From NCBI RefSeq assembly GCF_018448885.1, contig NZ_RCWB01000002.1, forward strand, positions 1-64,000: DNA of 64,000 nt, given 5' to 3'. Position 1 is the first letter of the stretch; the number at the start of each line of letters is the position of its first letter. The notes beneath the pieces are model-generated. The model searched no databases. It saw only the letters and a list, made by a program, of their open reading frames with translations, and was not told the DNA's origin. This DNA comes from Photorhabdus caribbeanensis. Lineage in GTDB: Bacteria > Pseudomonadota > Gammaproteobacteria > Enterobacterales > Enterobacteriaceae. Below, piece by piece: positions 19,265 to 29,496 of the stretch. Position numbers and translations under genes: made by a program.

Positions 19265-20299
19265 TTAAATATCCATCAGTTGAGGCGTAATAAATATTAC
19301 TAACTCACGTCGGCTGTGTTTATGGCCTTTTTGGTTAAATAGTGAACCGATTAATGGGATGTCTGATAGATAAGGCACCTTTTGGGTTTGTTCGCCTTTT
19401 TTCTGTTGAAAAATTCCACCGAGAATAAGGGTTTCGCCATTCTTTACAGTAACTTGAGTTATGATTTCCTGTTTGTCGATGGTTAAATTCTCACCTCCTC
19501 CTTGACTTATTGAGATCCCTGGCATGTTTTGGCTGATTTTCAGAGAGAGCCTGATTTTGTTTTTTCTCAGTATATGAGGGGTAACTTCCATACCTAGTAC
19601 GGCTTCTTTAAATTGCACGGTACTTTTCTCTTTTTCTTGGCTGACGTAGGGAATATCAGAGCCTTGCTTGATGCTGGCTAGCTGTTGATGTGAGGCGGTT
19701 AGTCTTGGACTAGCGATAATATCTAGTTGGTTTTCTTGCTCTAAGGCACTGAGTTCCATTTCCAGCAAACTGGTGTGAATGCGGGCAATATTGAGCGCAA
19801 ATCGATGCATGTTATCGTTGGCAGCTTGGTTGATATTGAGGCGGTTTATACCCGTTGTTGCGTTAATTTGTTCTCCTATCGGCATGCCCCAATAAATACC
19901 GAGTTCATGTAGTGCTTCCCTGCTGCTGGTCACGATATGTGCTGTAATTTGCACTTGCTGTTGTGGTGTATCTATCTCTTTCAGCCAGCTTTTTATCTGC
20001 GCGATAGCGATGGGAGTATCCTGTAAAATCAGACTATTAGTTTCAGGATCAAAATCAACTTTACCCTCTTTTGTTATCAGTGCGGGTCTATTTTGCCTGA
20101 GATTCATGGCGATTCTTTCTGCGTCTGCATATTGTAATACGGTTGAGAGGGACTGAATTTCGGTCTCATTGACTGATTGATCAAATAATTCAACCGATTG
20201 CTCTTCTGCCTCTATCATCGGAGGTGCAAAAGGATTTCTTATTTCTGCAACAACAATAGCGGGCAGAAAGAGGGTAAACAGAATAAATTTTTTAGTCAT
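19265..20299 (-). CDS. hofQ: secretin-like protein HofQ with HofP-like N-terminus
   Basis: The 344-residue product has a signal peptide (residues 1-18, cleavage after VVA), then RNPFAPP, then a secretin N-domain (from about 50) and a secretin core (from about 120, with ELSALEQENQLDIIASPRL, SIKQGSDIPY, FKEAVLGMEVTP and GETLILGGIF). HofQ/PilQ/ComE secretins form outer-membrane pores; in E. coli the cluster supports use of DNA as a nutrient. E. coli HofQ is 412 residues; the first ~100, its N0-type domain, are missing here and RNPFAPP resembles the HofP start. The start overlaps hofO by eight bases. Confidence 0.85.
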   Translation of the reverse strand: MTKKFILFTLFLPAIVVAEIRNPFAPPMIEAEEQSVELFDQSVNETEIQSLSTVLQYADAERIAMNLRQNRPALITKEGKVDFDPETNSLILQDTPIAIAQIKSWLKEIDTPQQQVQITAHIVTSSREALHELGIYWGMPIGEQINATTGINRLNINQAANDNMHRFALNIARIHTSLLEMELSALEQENQLDIIASPRLTASHQQLASIKQGSDIPYVSQEKEKSTVQFKEAVLGMEVTPHILRKNKIRLSLKISQNMPGISISQGGGENLTIDKQEIITQVTVKNGETLILGGIFQQKKGEQTQKVPYLSDIPLIGSLFNQKGHKHSRRELVIFITPQLMDI

Positions 20300-20837
20300 A
20301 AAATTCCTCATGTGAGGTTTCTGACAGAGTGATTTTGACGTTTAGGGATTCACCTGATGGCGAAATGGCAAGCTGTTTAATCAACAACGGTGGATACAAC
20401 GTTTGTAACGCCGCAAGAAAATTCAGCATCTGCTCGTAGTTCAAATAAATTGTGATTTGCCAGAGCGTTTTTTCCCCTTCTTTTTTACGTTGCCACTCAA
20501 GAACTTGTGCGCCAGAATTTATCAATGGCTGTTGTAGTTGTTTTATTGCGGTAATTTTTACCGCATTTTGTCGTGGCTTACTGAGTTCGTTTTCTATTTG
20601 GTTGATGTGTTGTTGTATATCTTCCAATAGCGGTAGCTGATTTAGTCGTTCATTGGCTGCTTTGGTATTGATTTGTTGAGCTGCTATTTTTGCTGTCAGG
20701 CTACTTCTCTGTTCAGCTTTTTCTTGCCAGAAGAAAAGATAAAACAGAATCAGAAATGGCATGATGATAGCTTGCTGCCAGATAAAGAGCAGCCAGGTTG
20801 GCTTGGCAAACCACCATAGGTAGTCACTTTTTATCAT
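20292..20837 (-). CDS. hofO: PilO-like protein HofO
   Basis: The 181-residue protein has one N-terminal membrane helix (about residues 10-36), a coiled-coil with KAEQRSSLTAKIAAQQINTK cut by linkers, and a ferredoxin-like C-terminal half. It is at the position and of the architecture of PilO/HofO, an inner-membrane alignment component of type IV pilus-like DNA uptake machines. The start ATG 20837 overlaps hofN by 14 bases. Sequence similarity to E. coli HofO is weak, so context carries much of the call. Confidence 0.75.
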   Translation of the reverse strand: MIKSDYLWWFAKPTWLLFIWQQAIIMPFLILFYLFFWQEKAEQRSSLTAKIAAQQINTKAANERLNQLPLLEDIQQHINQIENELSKPRQNAVKITAIKQLQQPLINSGAQVLEWQRKKEGEKTLWQITIYLNYEQMLNFLAALQTLYPPLLIKQLAISPSGESLNVKITLSETSHEEFYD

Positions 20838-21375
20838 TGGCAATCTCCGTATGCCAGTTAGCGTCAATAATAAATTGTCTGATTTGTTGTTCGGTGGTGG
20901 TCATCTTTTTTAGTTGAATTTCAGACAATTGCTTGTTGTTTTCAAGGTTATCCAGCAGAGATGTCATACTGGAATAATCCAGACTATTAGCAACCAGTTT
21001 TAATTGACCGGCCTGATCATCGAAAGCAGTTAACCAACTTCCTTCCGGTAATAATTCAGGTAATTCATTGAATAATTGCCAATGTTGTTGGTTCTGTTTC
21101 AGCCATGCTTGTTGTTGTTTTAATTTATAGGTCAGTTTGTTGTGAAGATTGATAGACTCCTCGGTCTGAGTTATCTGTTGTTGCAAATGTAATTGTTGCT
21201 GGCTGAGTTGTTGTAATTGCCTTTGATACTGATTAATCGTTTCCTGTTGCTTTAGTAGCATCCAGACGAGTACTGTCAGCCACAATATCAATTGCAATAA
21301 GAGAAGAATTGCCCACCAACGATAACGATGTCTTAGCCGGGTTTGTCGCCAAGGCAGAAAATTAACCTGATACAT
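20824..21375 (-). CDS. hofN: PilN-like protein HofN
   Basis: A 183-residue PilN-type protein: a short cytoplasmic YQVNFLPWRQTRLRHRY start (the PilN NLLPWR-like motif that binds PilM), one helix at about 20-43, then a Gln-rich coiled coil (residues 45-90) and a periplasmic domain. It sits two bases after hofM. It should link HofM to HofO across the inner membrane. Confidence 0.85.
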   Translation of the reverse strand: MYQVNFLPWRQTRLRHRYRWWAILLLLQLILWLTVLVWMLLKQQETINQYQRQLQQLSQQQLHLQQQITQTEESINLHNKLTYKLKQQQAWLKQNQQHWQLFNELPELLPEGSWLTAFDDQAGQLKLVANSLDYSSMTSLLDNLENNKQLSEIQLKKMTTTEQQIRQFIIDANWHTEIANDKK

Positions 21376-21377
21376 CG

Positions 21378-22208
21378 TTACTTATCATCCGGTCTGAGTG
21401 CTAAACCACCGGCTATCACATATTCCATCAGTTGAACTGGCAGTGGTGGTTGATAGTGGCGAAATGCTGTCAACATATCCCAAGAGTAGGTTCCTTCCGG
21501 TAGGGCTTCTTGCTGGTAGCTACTGTAGTAAACCGGTTGTTCAGCCATCGATGAGGCAGATAATTGACGGATAATCTGTTGTGGAGAAGCAGCGGTGTTT
21601 GCTGATATCAGATCATAAGCGAAGGGGGCATTGGCAGGAGATACCCATAGCCAACCAGATTGTTGCCTGTGTAACAGCCAGCTATCAGCGGGAACGCCGG
21701 CGTATTGTGCTATATAGCGAAGAGCACAGGGGGCAATATCAATAGCATCTGGAAATATTCCTGCTTGTGCAAGACATTGTAGCCAGAGGTTGAGATCTTT
21801 CTGGCGAGCAGCGCTGACGTAGGCGTTTTGTTCAATGATACGGTAATCCAACGCTAGCTCTCTGGTGTTAAAGGGAAATTGTTTCTCGGCACTGGCGTTG
21901 ATAAACCAGCCTTGTTCCGGCTCTTTAAGATTGATATCTGGAGGTAAAATCAGACTCCTCTGCAATGTTTGCTGTACAGGTAGGGCGAGTCTGAAACTGA
22001 TTTTTTTAGGTAATTCTTGGCGCCATTGATTTAAAATATCACATAATATTTCTGGCCGTTGTAAACGGCCTTCTGGCATAACCGCATCAGATAAAAGATA
22101 TTGCCAGCAGTGGCGAAGCTGCCAGCCATCTCGGCGTTTTATAGCTGCGACGGCGCGAAGGGTGCCATCTTGGATGTCCAATCCGACATACCATTTTGGT
22201 GAATACAT
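21378..22208 (-). CDS. hofM: PilM-like cytoplasmic protein HofM
   Basis: The 276-residue protein starts WYVGLDIQDGTLRAVAA, the actin-like ATPase-fold beginning of PilM/HofM proteins, and keeps the SFRLALPV and IDIAPCALRY segments. It is the first gene of the hof operon, divergent from mrcA as in E. coli. It is expected at the inner face of the membrane, bound to HofN. The cluster's natural role in this organism is unknown. Confidence 0.85.
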   Translation of the reverse strand: MYSPKWYVGLDIQDGTLRAVAAIKRRDGWQLRHCWQYLLSDAVMPEGRLQRPEILCDILNQWRQELPKKISFRLALPVQQTLQRSLILPPDINLKEPEQGWFINASAEKQFPFNTRELALDYRIIEQNAYVSAARQKDLNLWLQCLAQAGIFPDAIDIAPCALRYIAQYAGVPADSWLLHRQQSGWLWVSPANAPFAYDLISANTAASPQQIIRQLSASSMAEQPVYYSSYQQEALPEGTYSWDMLTAFRHYQPPLPVQLMEYVIAGGLALRPDDK

Positions 22209-22327
22209 ATATCGATCTCCATATCAGTAATTTTAATAAAAGACCATATTCAAGGTGCTGTGTAACCTTTATACTACGCGCCGATTGTTTATAAACCACC
22301 CGACTAACGTGGCATGGGAAATTTCAG

Positions 22328-24856
22328 GTGAAGTTCGTAAAGTATTTTCTAGTCTTTGTCGTGAGTTGCATTTTTCTGGGAACGGCCTCGATTTTTGGTA
22401 TGTACAAATATATCGAGCCTCAGTTACCTGATGTGGCGACATTAAAGGATGTTCGATTACAGACACCAATGCAGGTGTTCAGTGCAGATGGCGAGCTTAT
22501 TGCCCAATATGGTGAAAAACGCCGTATGCCTCTTGAGCTGTCCGAAATCCCACCCATTATGGTGAAGGCATTCATTGCAACGGAGGACAGTCGTTTTTAT
22601 GAGCATCATGGGGTTGACCCTGTGGGGATCATCCGGGCAGCGTCTGTCGCAATGAGTTCAGGCCATGCATCACAAGGGGCAAGTACCATTACTCAGCAAC
22701 TGGCGAGAAATTTCTTTCTCACTCCTGAGAAGACGTTGATGCGTAAAATCAAGGAAGTCTTTCTGGCTATCAGGATTGAGCAATTGCTGAATAAGGATGA
22801 GATCCTCGAACTCTATCTCAATAAAATTTACCTTGGGTACCGGGCTTATGGTGTCGGGGCGGCGGCTCAAGTCTATTTTGGTAAGAATGTCAAAGAGTTG
22901 ACATTGAGTGAAATCGCTATGATTGCTGGTTTGCCAAAGGCGCCATCTACGTTTAACCCACTTTATTCGTATAGTCGGGCGATTAACCGTCGGAATGTGG
23001 TTCTGAGCCGTATGCTCAATGAGGGCTATATTACTCAGCAGCAATATAATCAAGCTAGAAGTGAAAAGTTGGTCGCTAATTACCATGCACCCCAGATTGC
23101 TTTCTCCGCGCCTTATTTGTCTGAGATGGTGCGTCAGGAGATGATTGAGCGTTATGGTGAGAATGCTTATACCGATGGTTATAAAGTTTACACTACGATT
23201 ACCCGTAAACTTCAATTGGCAGCCGTGGATGCGGTGCGTAATAACCTCATTGATTATGATGTGCGTCATGGCTACCGTGGAGCGCAGGAAGTATTGTGGA
23301 AAGTGGGCGAACCTGCTTGGAATCGGGAACAGATTGTCAAGAAGCTTAAGACCTTGGCAAGTTATGGGTCATTAATGCCGGCTGTGGTGATCAGAGCGGG
23401 TAGTGATCAGGCGATAGTGATGTTGCCTGATGGCAGTAGTGCGGAATTGCCAATGGCGGGTGTCCGTTGGGCCAGAAAGTTCAGGTCTGATAGTGCACAG
23501 GGTGCGGTTCCTCGTAGTGTGAATGAAGTGGTTCAAGTTGGTGAACAGGTTTGGGTTCGGAAAGTAAAGGATATTTGGTGGTTGGCACAAGTGCCGGAAG
23601 TTAATGCGGCTTTGGTCTCTGTTGATCCGAATGATGGTGCTGTGAAGGCGTTGGTTGGTGGGTTTGATTTCAACTTGAGTAAATTTAACCGTGTCACTCA
23701 GTCATTACGTCAGATTGGTTCCAATATTAAACCATTTCTCTATACCGCGGCGATGGATAAAGGGCTGACATTGGCTTCATTGCTGAATGACTTACCAATT
23801 AGCCGTTGGGATGCTGGGGCCGGTACTGACTGGCGTCCGAAAAACTCACCACCAACCTATGTTGGGCCAATCCGTTTGCGTCAGGGATTAGGGCAATCAA
23901 AGAACGTTGTGATGGTGCGAGCAATGCGAGCAATGGGGGTCGATTATGCCGCTGATTACCTGCAACGGTTTGGTTTCCCGGCACAAAATATAGTACGTAC
24001 AGAATCTCTGGCTTTGGGATCGCCATCATTCACACCAATGCAAATGGTACGTGGCTATTCGGTCATGTCCAATGGCGGCTATCTGATTGATCCTTACTTC
24101 ATTACTAAGATTGAAAACCAAGATGGCGATGTTCTCTTTGAGGCTAAGCCTAAAATTGCGTGTCCGCAGTGCGATATTCCAGTAATTTATGGGGATACGG
24201 TACGTTCAATCGAACTTTCTGAAAACTCGATTGAGAATGTTGCTCAATCTCATGTAAGCCAGCAAGAGATATTGCCGTTACCTGAATTGGAAAGAGCGCC
24301 GGTAATTGATAGCCGTGAAGATGCGCAAGAATATGCTCCTCACGTTATCAGTACTCAGTTGGCATTTTTGATCCATGATGCTTTGAATAGCAATATTTTT
24401 GGTGAGCCGGGTTGGTCAGGTACGGGTTGGCGTGCCTCACGCGATCTGAAACGTCGTGATATTGGCGGCAAAACTGGAACCACTAACAGTTCAAAAGATG
24501 CCTGGTTCTCAGGTTATGGGCCGGATATTGTTACGACGGTTTGGATTGGCTTTGATGACCACCGTAGAAGCCTTGGCCGTACAGCAGCCGGTGGCGGTGA
24601 GGCGGGTGCAAAGAGTGCGCAGCCAATTTGGGATGACTTTATGAAAATCGCACTGGAGGGGGTTCCTGAAAAAGAAGTTACACCACCTGCGGGAATTGTT
24701 TCTGTCGTGATAGATCGTAAGACGGGTAAACTTGCTGGCGGAGGCGGGGATACCCGTAGTGAATACTTTATTGATGGAACTCAACCTACAGAGAGTGCGG
24801 TACAGGAAGTTGGCACAACTTTAATTGAGAATGGTGAAAGTCAGGAATTATTCTGA
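22328..24856 (+). CDS. mrcA: penicillin-binding protein 1A
   Basis: This 842-residue bifunctional murein synthase has an N-terminal membrane anchor (about residues 5-25), a glycosyltransferase domain with EDSRFYEHHGVD and GASTITQQLARN, and a transpeptidase domain with serine motif SNIKPF, SKN (QSKNVVM) and KTGTTN. It polymerises glycan and cross-links peptides. The length is close to E. coli PBP1A (850). The start is GTG at 22328, whose product MKFVKYFL aligns exactly with E. coli. Confidence 0.98.
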   Translation: MKFVKYFLVFVVSCIFLGTASIFGMYKYIEPQLPDVATLKDVRLQTPMQVFSADGELIAQYGEKRRMPLELSEIPPIMVKAFIATEDSRFYEHHGVDPVGIIRAASVAMSSGHASQGASTITQQLARNFFLTPEKTLMRKIKEVFLAIRIEQLLNKDEILELYLNKIYLGYRAYGVGAAAQVYFGKNVKELTLSEIAMIAGLPKAPSTFNPLYSYSRAINRRNVVLSRMLNEGYITQQQYNQARSEKLVANYHAPQIAFSAPYLSEMVRQEMIERYGENAYTDGYKVYTTITRKLQLAAVDAVRNNLIDYDVRHGYRGAQEVLWKVGEPAWNREQIVKKLKTLASYGSLMPAVVIRAGSDQAIVMLPDGSSAELPMAGVRWARKFRSDSAQGAVPRSVNEVVQVGEQVWVRKVKDIWWLAQVPEVNAALVSVDPNDGAVKALVGGFDFNLSKFNRVTQSLRQIGSNIKPFLYTAAMDKGLTLASLLNDLPISRWDAGAGTDWRPKNSPPTYVGPIRLRQGLGQSKNVVMVRAMRAMGVDYAADYLQRFGFPAQNIVRTESLALGSPSFTPMQMVRGYSVMSNGGYLIDPYFITKIENQDGDVLFEAKPKIACPQCDIPVIYGDTVRSIELSENSIENVAQSHVSQQEILPLPELERAPVIDSREDAQEYAPHVISTQLAFLIHDALNSNIFGEPGWSGTGWRASRDLKRRDIGGKTGTTNSSKDAWFSGYGPDIVTTVWIGFDDHRRSLGRTAAGGGEAGAKSAQPIWDDFMKIALEGVPEKEVTPPAGIVSVVIDRKTGKLAGGGGDTRSEYFIDGTQPTESAVQEVGTTLIENGESQELF

Positions 24857-24863
24857 TGATAAA

Positions 24864-24893
24864 ACAGGCACAACGAAGTGCTGTTGTGCCTGT
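24864..24893. terminator. bidirectional terminator between mrcA and nudE
   Basis: CAGGCACAAC (24865-24874) pairs with GTTGTGCCTG (24883-24892), a 10-bp stem eight bases past the mrcA stop and just beyond the convergent nudE stop. It can serve both transcripts. Confidence 0.75.
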
Positions 24894-24898
24894 GAACT

Positions 24899-25447
24899 TT
24901 AACGGTGTTTTAAATATTTTTGTGCCAAAAATAGGGCGCAGACATTACGTGCTTCGTTGAAATCAGCGTGATCCAGTAATGACATCATATCTGCTATTGG
25001 CCAACGTATTTGTGATAGTGGTTCAGGTTCATCCCCTTCCAGGCTTTCTGGATAGAGATTTTCAGCAATAACAATGTTCATTTTGTTAGAAAAATAGGAT
25101 GGGGCCATCGTGAGTTTGGCTAATTGTTCTATTTTTCTGGCGCCAAAGCTGACTTCTTCTTTTAATTCACGGTTAGCGGCTTCGAAGACACTTTCCCCAG
25201 GGTCGATTGCGCCTTTAGGAAAGCCCAATTCATACTGCTCAATGCCGACTGCATACTCACGAATAAGCAACAATTCATCCCCGATGACCGGGATTATCAG
25301 AACAGCTTCCCGATTGATCGGACGCATCCGTTCATAAACGCGTTTTACACCGTTACTGAATTCGAGATCAACTGACTGAATATGAAATAAACGTGAATGG
25401 GCAATGTCCTCTATGTTTAGGATCTTAGGGTTTTTCAGGTCATTCAT
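24899..25447 (-). CDS. nudE: ADP compounds hydrolase NudE (Nudix)
   Basis: The 182-residue Nudix hydrolase has the signature GAIDPGESVFEAANRELKEE (GX5EX7REUXEEXGU type). NudE cleaves ADP-ribose, NADH and Ap3A. The ATG at 25447 (MNDLKNPKILN) fits the E. coli length better than the longer frame starting 15 codons upstream. Confidence 0.95.
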   Translation of the reverse strand: MNDLKNPKILNIEDIAHSRLFHIQSVDLEFSNGVKRVYERMRPINREAVLIIPVIGDELLLIREYAVGIEQYELGFPKGAIDPGESVFEAANRELKEEVSFGARKIEQLAKLTMAPSYFSNKMNIVIAENLYPESLEGDEPEPLSQIRWPIADMMSLLDHADFNEARNVCALFLAQKYLKHR

Positions 25448-25795
25448 AATTGCCCCTGATGGTTGAATAGGTTGAGTTGAGTGCCTGTGCATTATTACGT
25501 CATAAATTATTTCATTAACCTTAGATTTTATGATGAAATTAGGTACACTCCATAGCTTGACTAAATATGGCCGATTATTTTGATAAATGATAGTGATTAT
25601 CGCTGGTTATTGTTGTTACTGTTATCTTTATCCTCGTTGGAAATAGATCTATGTTGTAGATAGTTTAGTGCGTGATTATATAACTGATTGTAAAATAAAT
25701 TAAAAAATAAATAGAAATAACCTAATTCAGAATTTAACGTGTAGTTGCTAATTTGCAAACAACAATAGCAAGATTGTCATGGGTGTGGGGATAAA
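25448..25795. other. nudE-igaA divergent intergenic region
   Basis: About 350 AT-rich bases with no gene seen. They must hold the divergent promoters of nudE and igaA. No regulator site could be named. Confidence 0.4.
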
Positions 25796-27910
25796 ATGAG
25801 CGTAACAGTCGTTATATTGGCTATCTTGATAATTAGCCTGATTGTCATGGCTTCCTTTCTGATTTTCAAATGGAAGCTACATGATAACGCCTGTTATCTG
25901 CCTTCTGTTGCTGCGCCAACCTATCGTAAACTTAATGCTGATGAGTATCAGGCTATTGAATGTTATTTGAGTCGAGTGTTGCCGCCGGTTGTAACAGACC
26001 GTATTAATAAAACAAGTTGGCCAATTCTGATGGGTAAAAATGATATGGTTTATACTATCTGTCATTCCATTACCCGGTTTTCTGTTGCCTCGGATGAACT
26101 ACATAGCTGGCGTTATTATATTGATATGGCAGAAGTTCATTTACCGTTTTTCCTTGAGCCTTTTATTAAACAGCAGAATATTATTGACGTTGTTCACACC
26201 GCGACAATACCACTGGTTATTTCGATTAATGGTCACTTTCTGAAAGATTTTCAACAGGATTTTCCTTCTGCTCCGGTAATTTCAGATGTCTCTCATCAAC
26301 AGGCATCTATCCAGAAAAATGGTGAAACTAGCGTAAAATTACAAAATATCCGTAAAGAGACATTGGAAGAATACCGGTTAAATCACTCATCGGGTATTTG
26401 GGAGGGGGGGTTTTTGTGTTTTGGATTTTTCATTTGGTTTCTTGCATTACTTTCACCAACACTGCTTTTGCCGTGGCTGATGTTGATTGCAGGCAGTTTA
26501 GTCGTTGTCAGTTTTTGGCCGCTATTTTTCCCACTCTCAATATGCAGGCGTCAGGATATTCACTGTTTTACTGGTATACCAAAACGATGGGGATTATTTG
26601 GCGAATTTGAACAAGGGCAAATGAGTAATATTTCACTTGGTGGAATAGATTTGATTTATCCTTCTCATTGGGAGCCCTATGTTGCTCACTATCTTGATCA
26701 AAAAACCAATATTGATATTTACACTAACGGTCAGGTAGTCAGGCAAGGGCATTATCTCTCTTTGCATGATGAAGAGAAAAATTACCCTTATCGTCGTTAT
26801 GGGAAAAATCTCATGATGATTATTAGCAGCTTGCTGATTATGTTACTGCTCTATTTTTATCAACCGGTTAGTGTACCGATGAAACTCAGTTTTGCTTGGT
26901 TGCGTGGCAGCAGCACAAAAGTCGTCACCGACGCTAGTATGATGGAAGGGATGGAATTGCGAGTTGGGGATATCCTGAAAGCAAAAGGGGTTGGTATGTG
27001 TTATATGCCCCCAAACAATATGAACGGTAAAGGCGACACCTATTTTTCTCCATTCGATTGTTCGGGGATATATTGGAATAGAGTTAATCCACTGCCAATA
27101 CCAGAATCAGAAATTATAGAAAATGCAGCTAAACTGATTGCCACTGTTAATAAGCAATTACGTTTACAGGAAAATGACGATGTAATAAATCCAGACCTTG
27201 CTCAGGAGATTTTCAAATCTGGTATGATCTTATTGGATGATTTTTCTGATATTGTATTGAAAACTAAAGAATTATGTGAAAAAGAAACAGACTGTTTACG
27301 ATTGAAAAATGCTTTGGTTAACTTGGGTAGTGTTAATGACTGGCTAACTTTGTTAAAGAATGCAGAAAGTGGCAAACTGGTTGATACTCATGTTTTATTG
27401 CGTCCGGCGGGTGCTGAAGCTTTGGGGAAATTAGTTGATGCAACTACATCATCATTTATCTACCGGGAAATAGATAAAGTCGCAATGCTGCTTAATAGCC
27501 CTTCTCCTGGCGGTGTTCTACTTATCAGTGATGAAGGTAAACAACTGGTTGAATATATAACGCCGGCTATCATCTCTTATGACCATAGTGCGTTGGAGCA
27601 ATGGCGTGAATTACAGCGGTTATCGGATATGGTATTGCAAACACCCTTTGAGACAACGGGAATTATCACGGAATTGTCCATAGATAGTCATGGAACCCGC
27701 CGGATTGTGTTGCATAATGAACTGGATTCCATGACGCTTGCTCGTTGTATTGGCACCACTGTTTTATTCTTGGCTCTTTTTACGACCTTAATCATTAATT
27801 TTGTGCTGGTGGTTAAGAAAAATCGGCAGAACAAACAACGTCTAAACAAAATCAGTCAATATTACGATAACTGTTTTAAGACACTTTTTCCGCCTACGCG
27901 TTGGCGATAA
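25796..27910 (+). CDS. igaA: IgaA/UmoB/YrfF family membrane regulator
   Basis: The 704-residue inner-membrane protein has an N-terminal helix (about 4-24), a pair around residues 203-245, one at about 338-358 and one near 650-675, with a large periplasmic part between 360 and 650. It matches the IgaA family (E. coli YrfF, Proteus UmoB). IgaA restrains the Rcs phosphorelay by binding RcsD, and its loss is often lethal. It is placed between nudE and hslR as in E. coli. The ATG follows a GGGGAT site. Confidence 0.93.
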   Translation: MSVTVVILAILIISLIVMASFLIFKWKLHDNACYLPSVAAPTYRKLNADEYQAIECYLSRVLPPVVTDRINKTSWPILMGKNDMVYTICHSITRFSVASDELHSWRYYIDMAEVHLPFFLEPFIKQQNIIDVVHTATIPLVISINGHFLKDFQQDFPSAPVISDVSHQQASIQKNGETSVKLQNIRKETLEEYRLNHSSGIWEGGFLCFGFFIWFLALLSPTLLLPWLMLIAGSLVVVSFWPLFFPLSICRRQDIHCFTGIPKRWGLFGEFEQGQMSNISLGGIDLIYPSHWEPYVAHYLDQKTNIDIYTNGQVVRQGHYLSLHDEEKNYPYRRYGKNLMMIISSLLIMLLLYFYQPVSVPMKLSFAWLRGSSTKVVTDASMMEGMELRVGDILKAKGVGMCYMPPNNMNGKGDTYFSPFDCSGIYWNRVNPLPIPESEIIENAAKLIATVNKQLRLQENDDVINPDLAQEIFKSGMILLDDFSDIVLKTKELCEKETDCLRLKNALVNLGSVNDWLTLLKNAESGKLVDTHVLLRPAGAEALGKLVDATTSSFIYREIDKVAMLLNSPSPGGVLLISDEGKQLVEYITPAIISYDHSALEQWRELQRLSDMVLQTPFETTGIITELSIDSHGTRRIVLHNELDSMTLARCIGTTVLFLALFTTLIINFVLVVKKNRQNKQRLNKISQYYDNCFKTLFPPTRWR

Positions 27911-27967
27911 TCGACAATGGTATGTTAGTCTTTGCGTTATTTGCCAAAGCTGATAGTGAGAGGAAAG

Positions 27968-28384
27968 ATGAAGGGTAATTCAGACTCCGATCAAGCTGTC
28001 CGTCTGGATAAGTGGCTGTGGGCGGCCCGTTTTTATAAAACACGGGCTGTTGCACGGGAAATGATAGATGGTGGTAAAGTTCACTATAATGGTCAAAGGA
28101 GTAAACCGAGTAAATTGGTTGAACCAGGGGCTGAAATTAAACTGCGTCAGGGTAATGATGAACGTATAGTTGAAGTTCTTGCCCTAAGCGGTCATCGGCG
28201 CAGTGCGCCAGAAGCGCAGCAACTTTACCAAGAGACGGAAGCGAGTATTGCTAACCGGGAAAAAATGGCAATTGCCCGTAAAATGAATGCATTAACTATG
28301 CCTCATCCTGATCGCCGACCGGATAAAAAAGAAAGACGCACGCTGATTAAGTTTAAAAACGACAAATTAAGTGGGCAGGAATAA
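27968..28384 (+). CDS. hslR: ribosome-associated heat shock protein Hsp15
   Basis: The 138-residue RNA-binding protein has an S4 domain (residues ~8-70, VRLDKWLWAARFYKTRA) and a basic C-terminal tail. Hsp15 binds 50S subunits carrying stalled nascent chains and helps recycle them. The ATG at 27968 follows GAGAGGAAAG and homology starts there. It is 22 bases from hslO and co-transcribed. Confidence 0.96.
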   Translation: MKGNSDSDQAVRLDKWLWAARFYKTRAVAREMIDGGKVHYNGQRSKPSKLVEPGAEIKLRQGNDERIVEVLALSGHRRSAPEAQQLYQETEASIANREKMAIARKMNALTMPHPDRRPDKKERRTLIKFKNDKLSGQE

Positions 28385-28406
28385 CCTGCTCGAATGAGAG
28401 ATATTT

Positions 28407-29279
28407 ATGTTTGAACAAGACCAATTACACCGCTTTTTATTTGAGAATTATTCTGTACGTGGTGAGCTGGTTTTAGCCAGTGAAACTTACCAACATATTT
28501 TGGAAAATCATGATTACCCGCAGCCGGTACAGCAATTATTGGGAGAGCTGTTGGTAGCAACCAGTCTATTAACTGCAACCCTGAAATTTGATGGTGATAT
28601 TACGGTTCAGATTCAGGGAGATGGTCCGGTTAAACTGGCAGTGATTAATGGTAATCATCAGCAACAAATGCGTGGTGTCGCTCGTATTGATGGATTAGTG
28701 ACTGAAAATAGCAGTTTGAAACAGATGGTTGGCACCGGCTATATGGTCATTACTATTACGCCAACTCATGGTGAGCGTTATCAGGGCGTGGTTGCGCTGG
28801 AAGGTGAAACACTGGCGGATTGCCTCGATGATTATTTCAGACAGTCTGAACAGCTACCGACTCGTCTCTTTATTCGTACTGGCATTCAAGATGGTAGAGT
28901 TGCTGCTGGTGGTATGTTGTTACAGATTCTGCCAGCGGCGGAACAGGGGAGTGCAGAAGCTTTTGATCATCTGGTGCAACTGACTGCAACCATTAAAGGT
29001 GAAGAGTTATTTTCATTGGAAGTTAAGGAGATCTTGCACCGCCTTTATCATGAAGAGGATGTCATATTATATGAACCGCAAGCGGTTGAATTCCGTTGTA
29101 CTTGTTCTCGCCAACGTTGTGCTGACACATTAGTGACACTTTCCGATGAGGATGTTAACCATATTTTGCAGAAAGATGGCAACATTGATATGGAGTGTGA
29201 GTATTGCGGCACGCACTATATTTTTGATGCTGATGATCTTGCTGCAATCAGAACAGAAAAAAAGAATCGGCTCCATTGA
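28407..29279 (+). CDS. hslO: redox-regulated chaperone Hsp33
   Basis: The 290-residue chaperone has an N-terminal substrate domain and a C-terminal zinc redox switch with four cysteines in CTC and CEYCG motifs (CxC...CxxC, residues ~232-268). Oxidation releases zinc and activates holdase function in peroxide or bleach stress. Confidence 0.97.
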   Translation: MFEQDQLHRFLFENYSVRGELVLASETYQHILENHDYPQPVQQLLGELLVATSLLTATLKFDGDITVQIQGDGPVKLAVINGNHQQQMRGVARIDGLVTENSSLKQMVGTGYMVITITPTHGERYQGVVALEGETLADCLDDYFRQSEQLPTRLFIRTGIQDGRVAAGGMLLQILPAAEQGSAEAFDHLVQLTATIKGEELFSLEVKEILHRLYHEEDVILYEPQAVEFRCTCSRQRCADTLVTLSDEDVNHILQKDGNIDMECEYCGTHYIFDADDLAAIRTEKKNRLH

Positions 29280-29313
29280 TATTCTGTCTAAACAAATTTT
29301 CTCATCTTTTTTT

Positions 29314-29336
29314 AAGGCGCGGATCTGCGCCTTTCT
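29314..29336 (+). terminator. hslO terminator
   Basis: AAGGCGC (29314-29320) pairs with GCGCCTT (29327-29333), followed by TTCTGT; the T-run is short. It lies 35 bases after hslO. Confidence 0.65.
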
Positions 29337-29496
29337 GTCAATATCCATAATACTCAGAACTACTTTTGTGCTTTTAGCTCCAGATTAAACTTAAAAAAAT
29401 AGTGGGTTTTCAATTTTTTGATAACTATCGCTGTTAATTAATCATAACTATTTATTATTGCTCATAGAAAAAGCGTGACTACCCAGGAGCAATTAC

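Noticed and set aside
22670-23269. 199-codon antisense ORF within mrcA
   Set aside because: It mirrors conserved PBP1A coding sequence and resembles no known protein.
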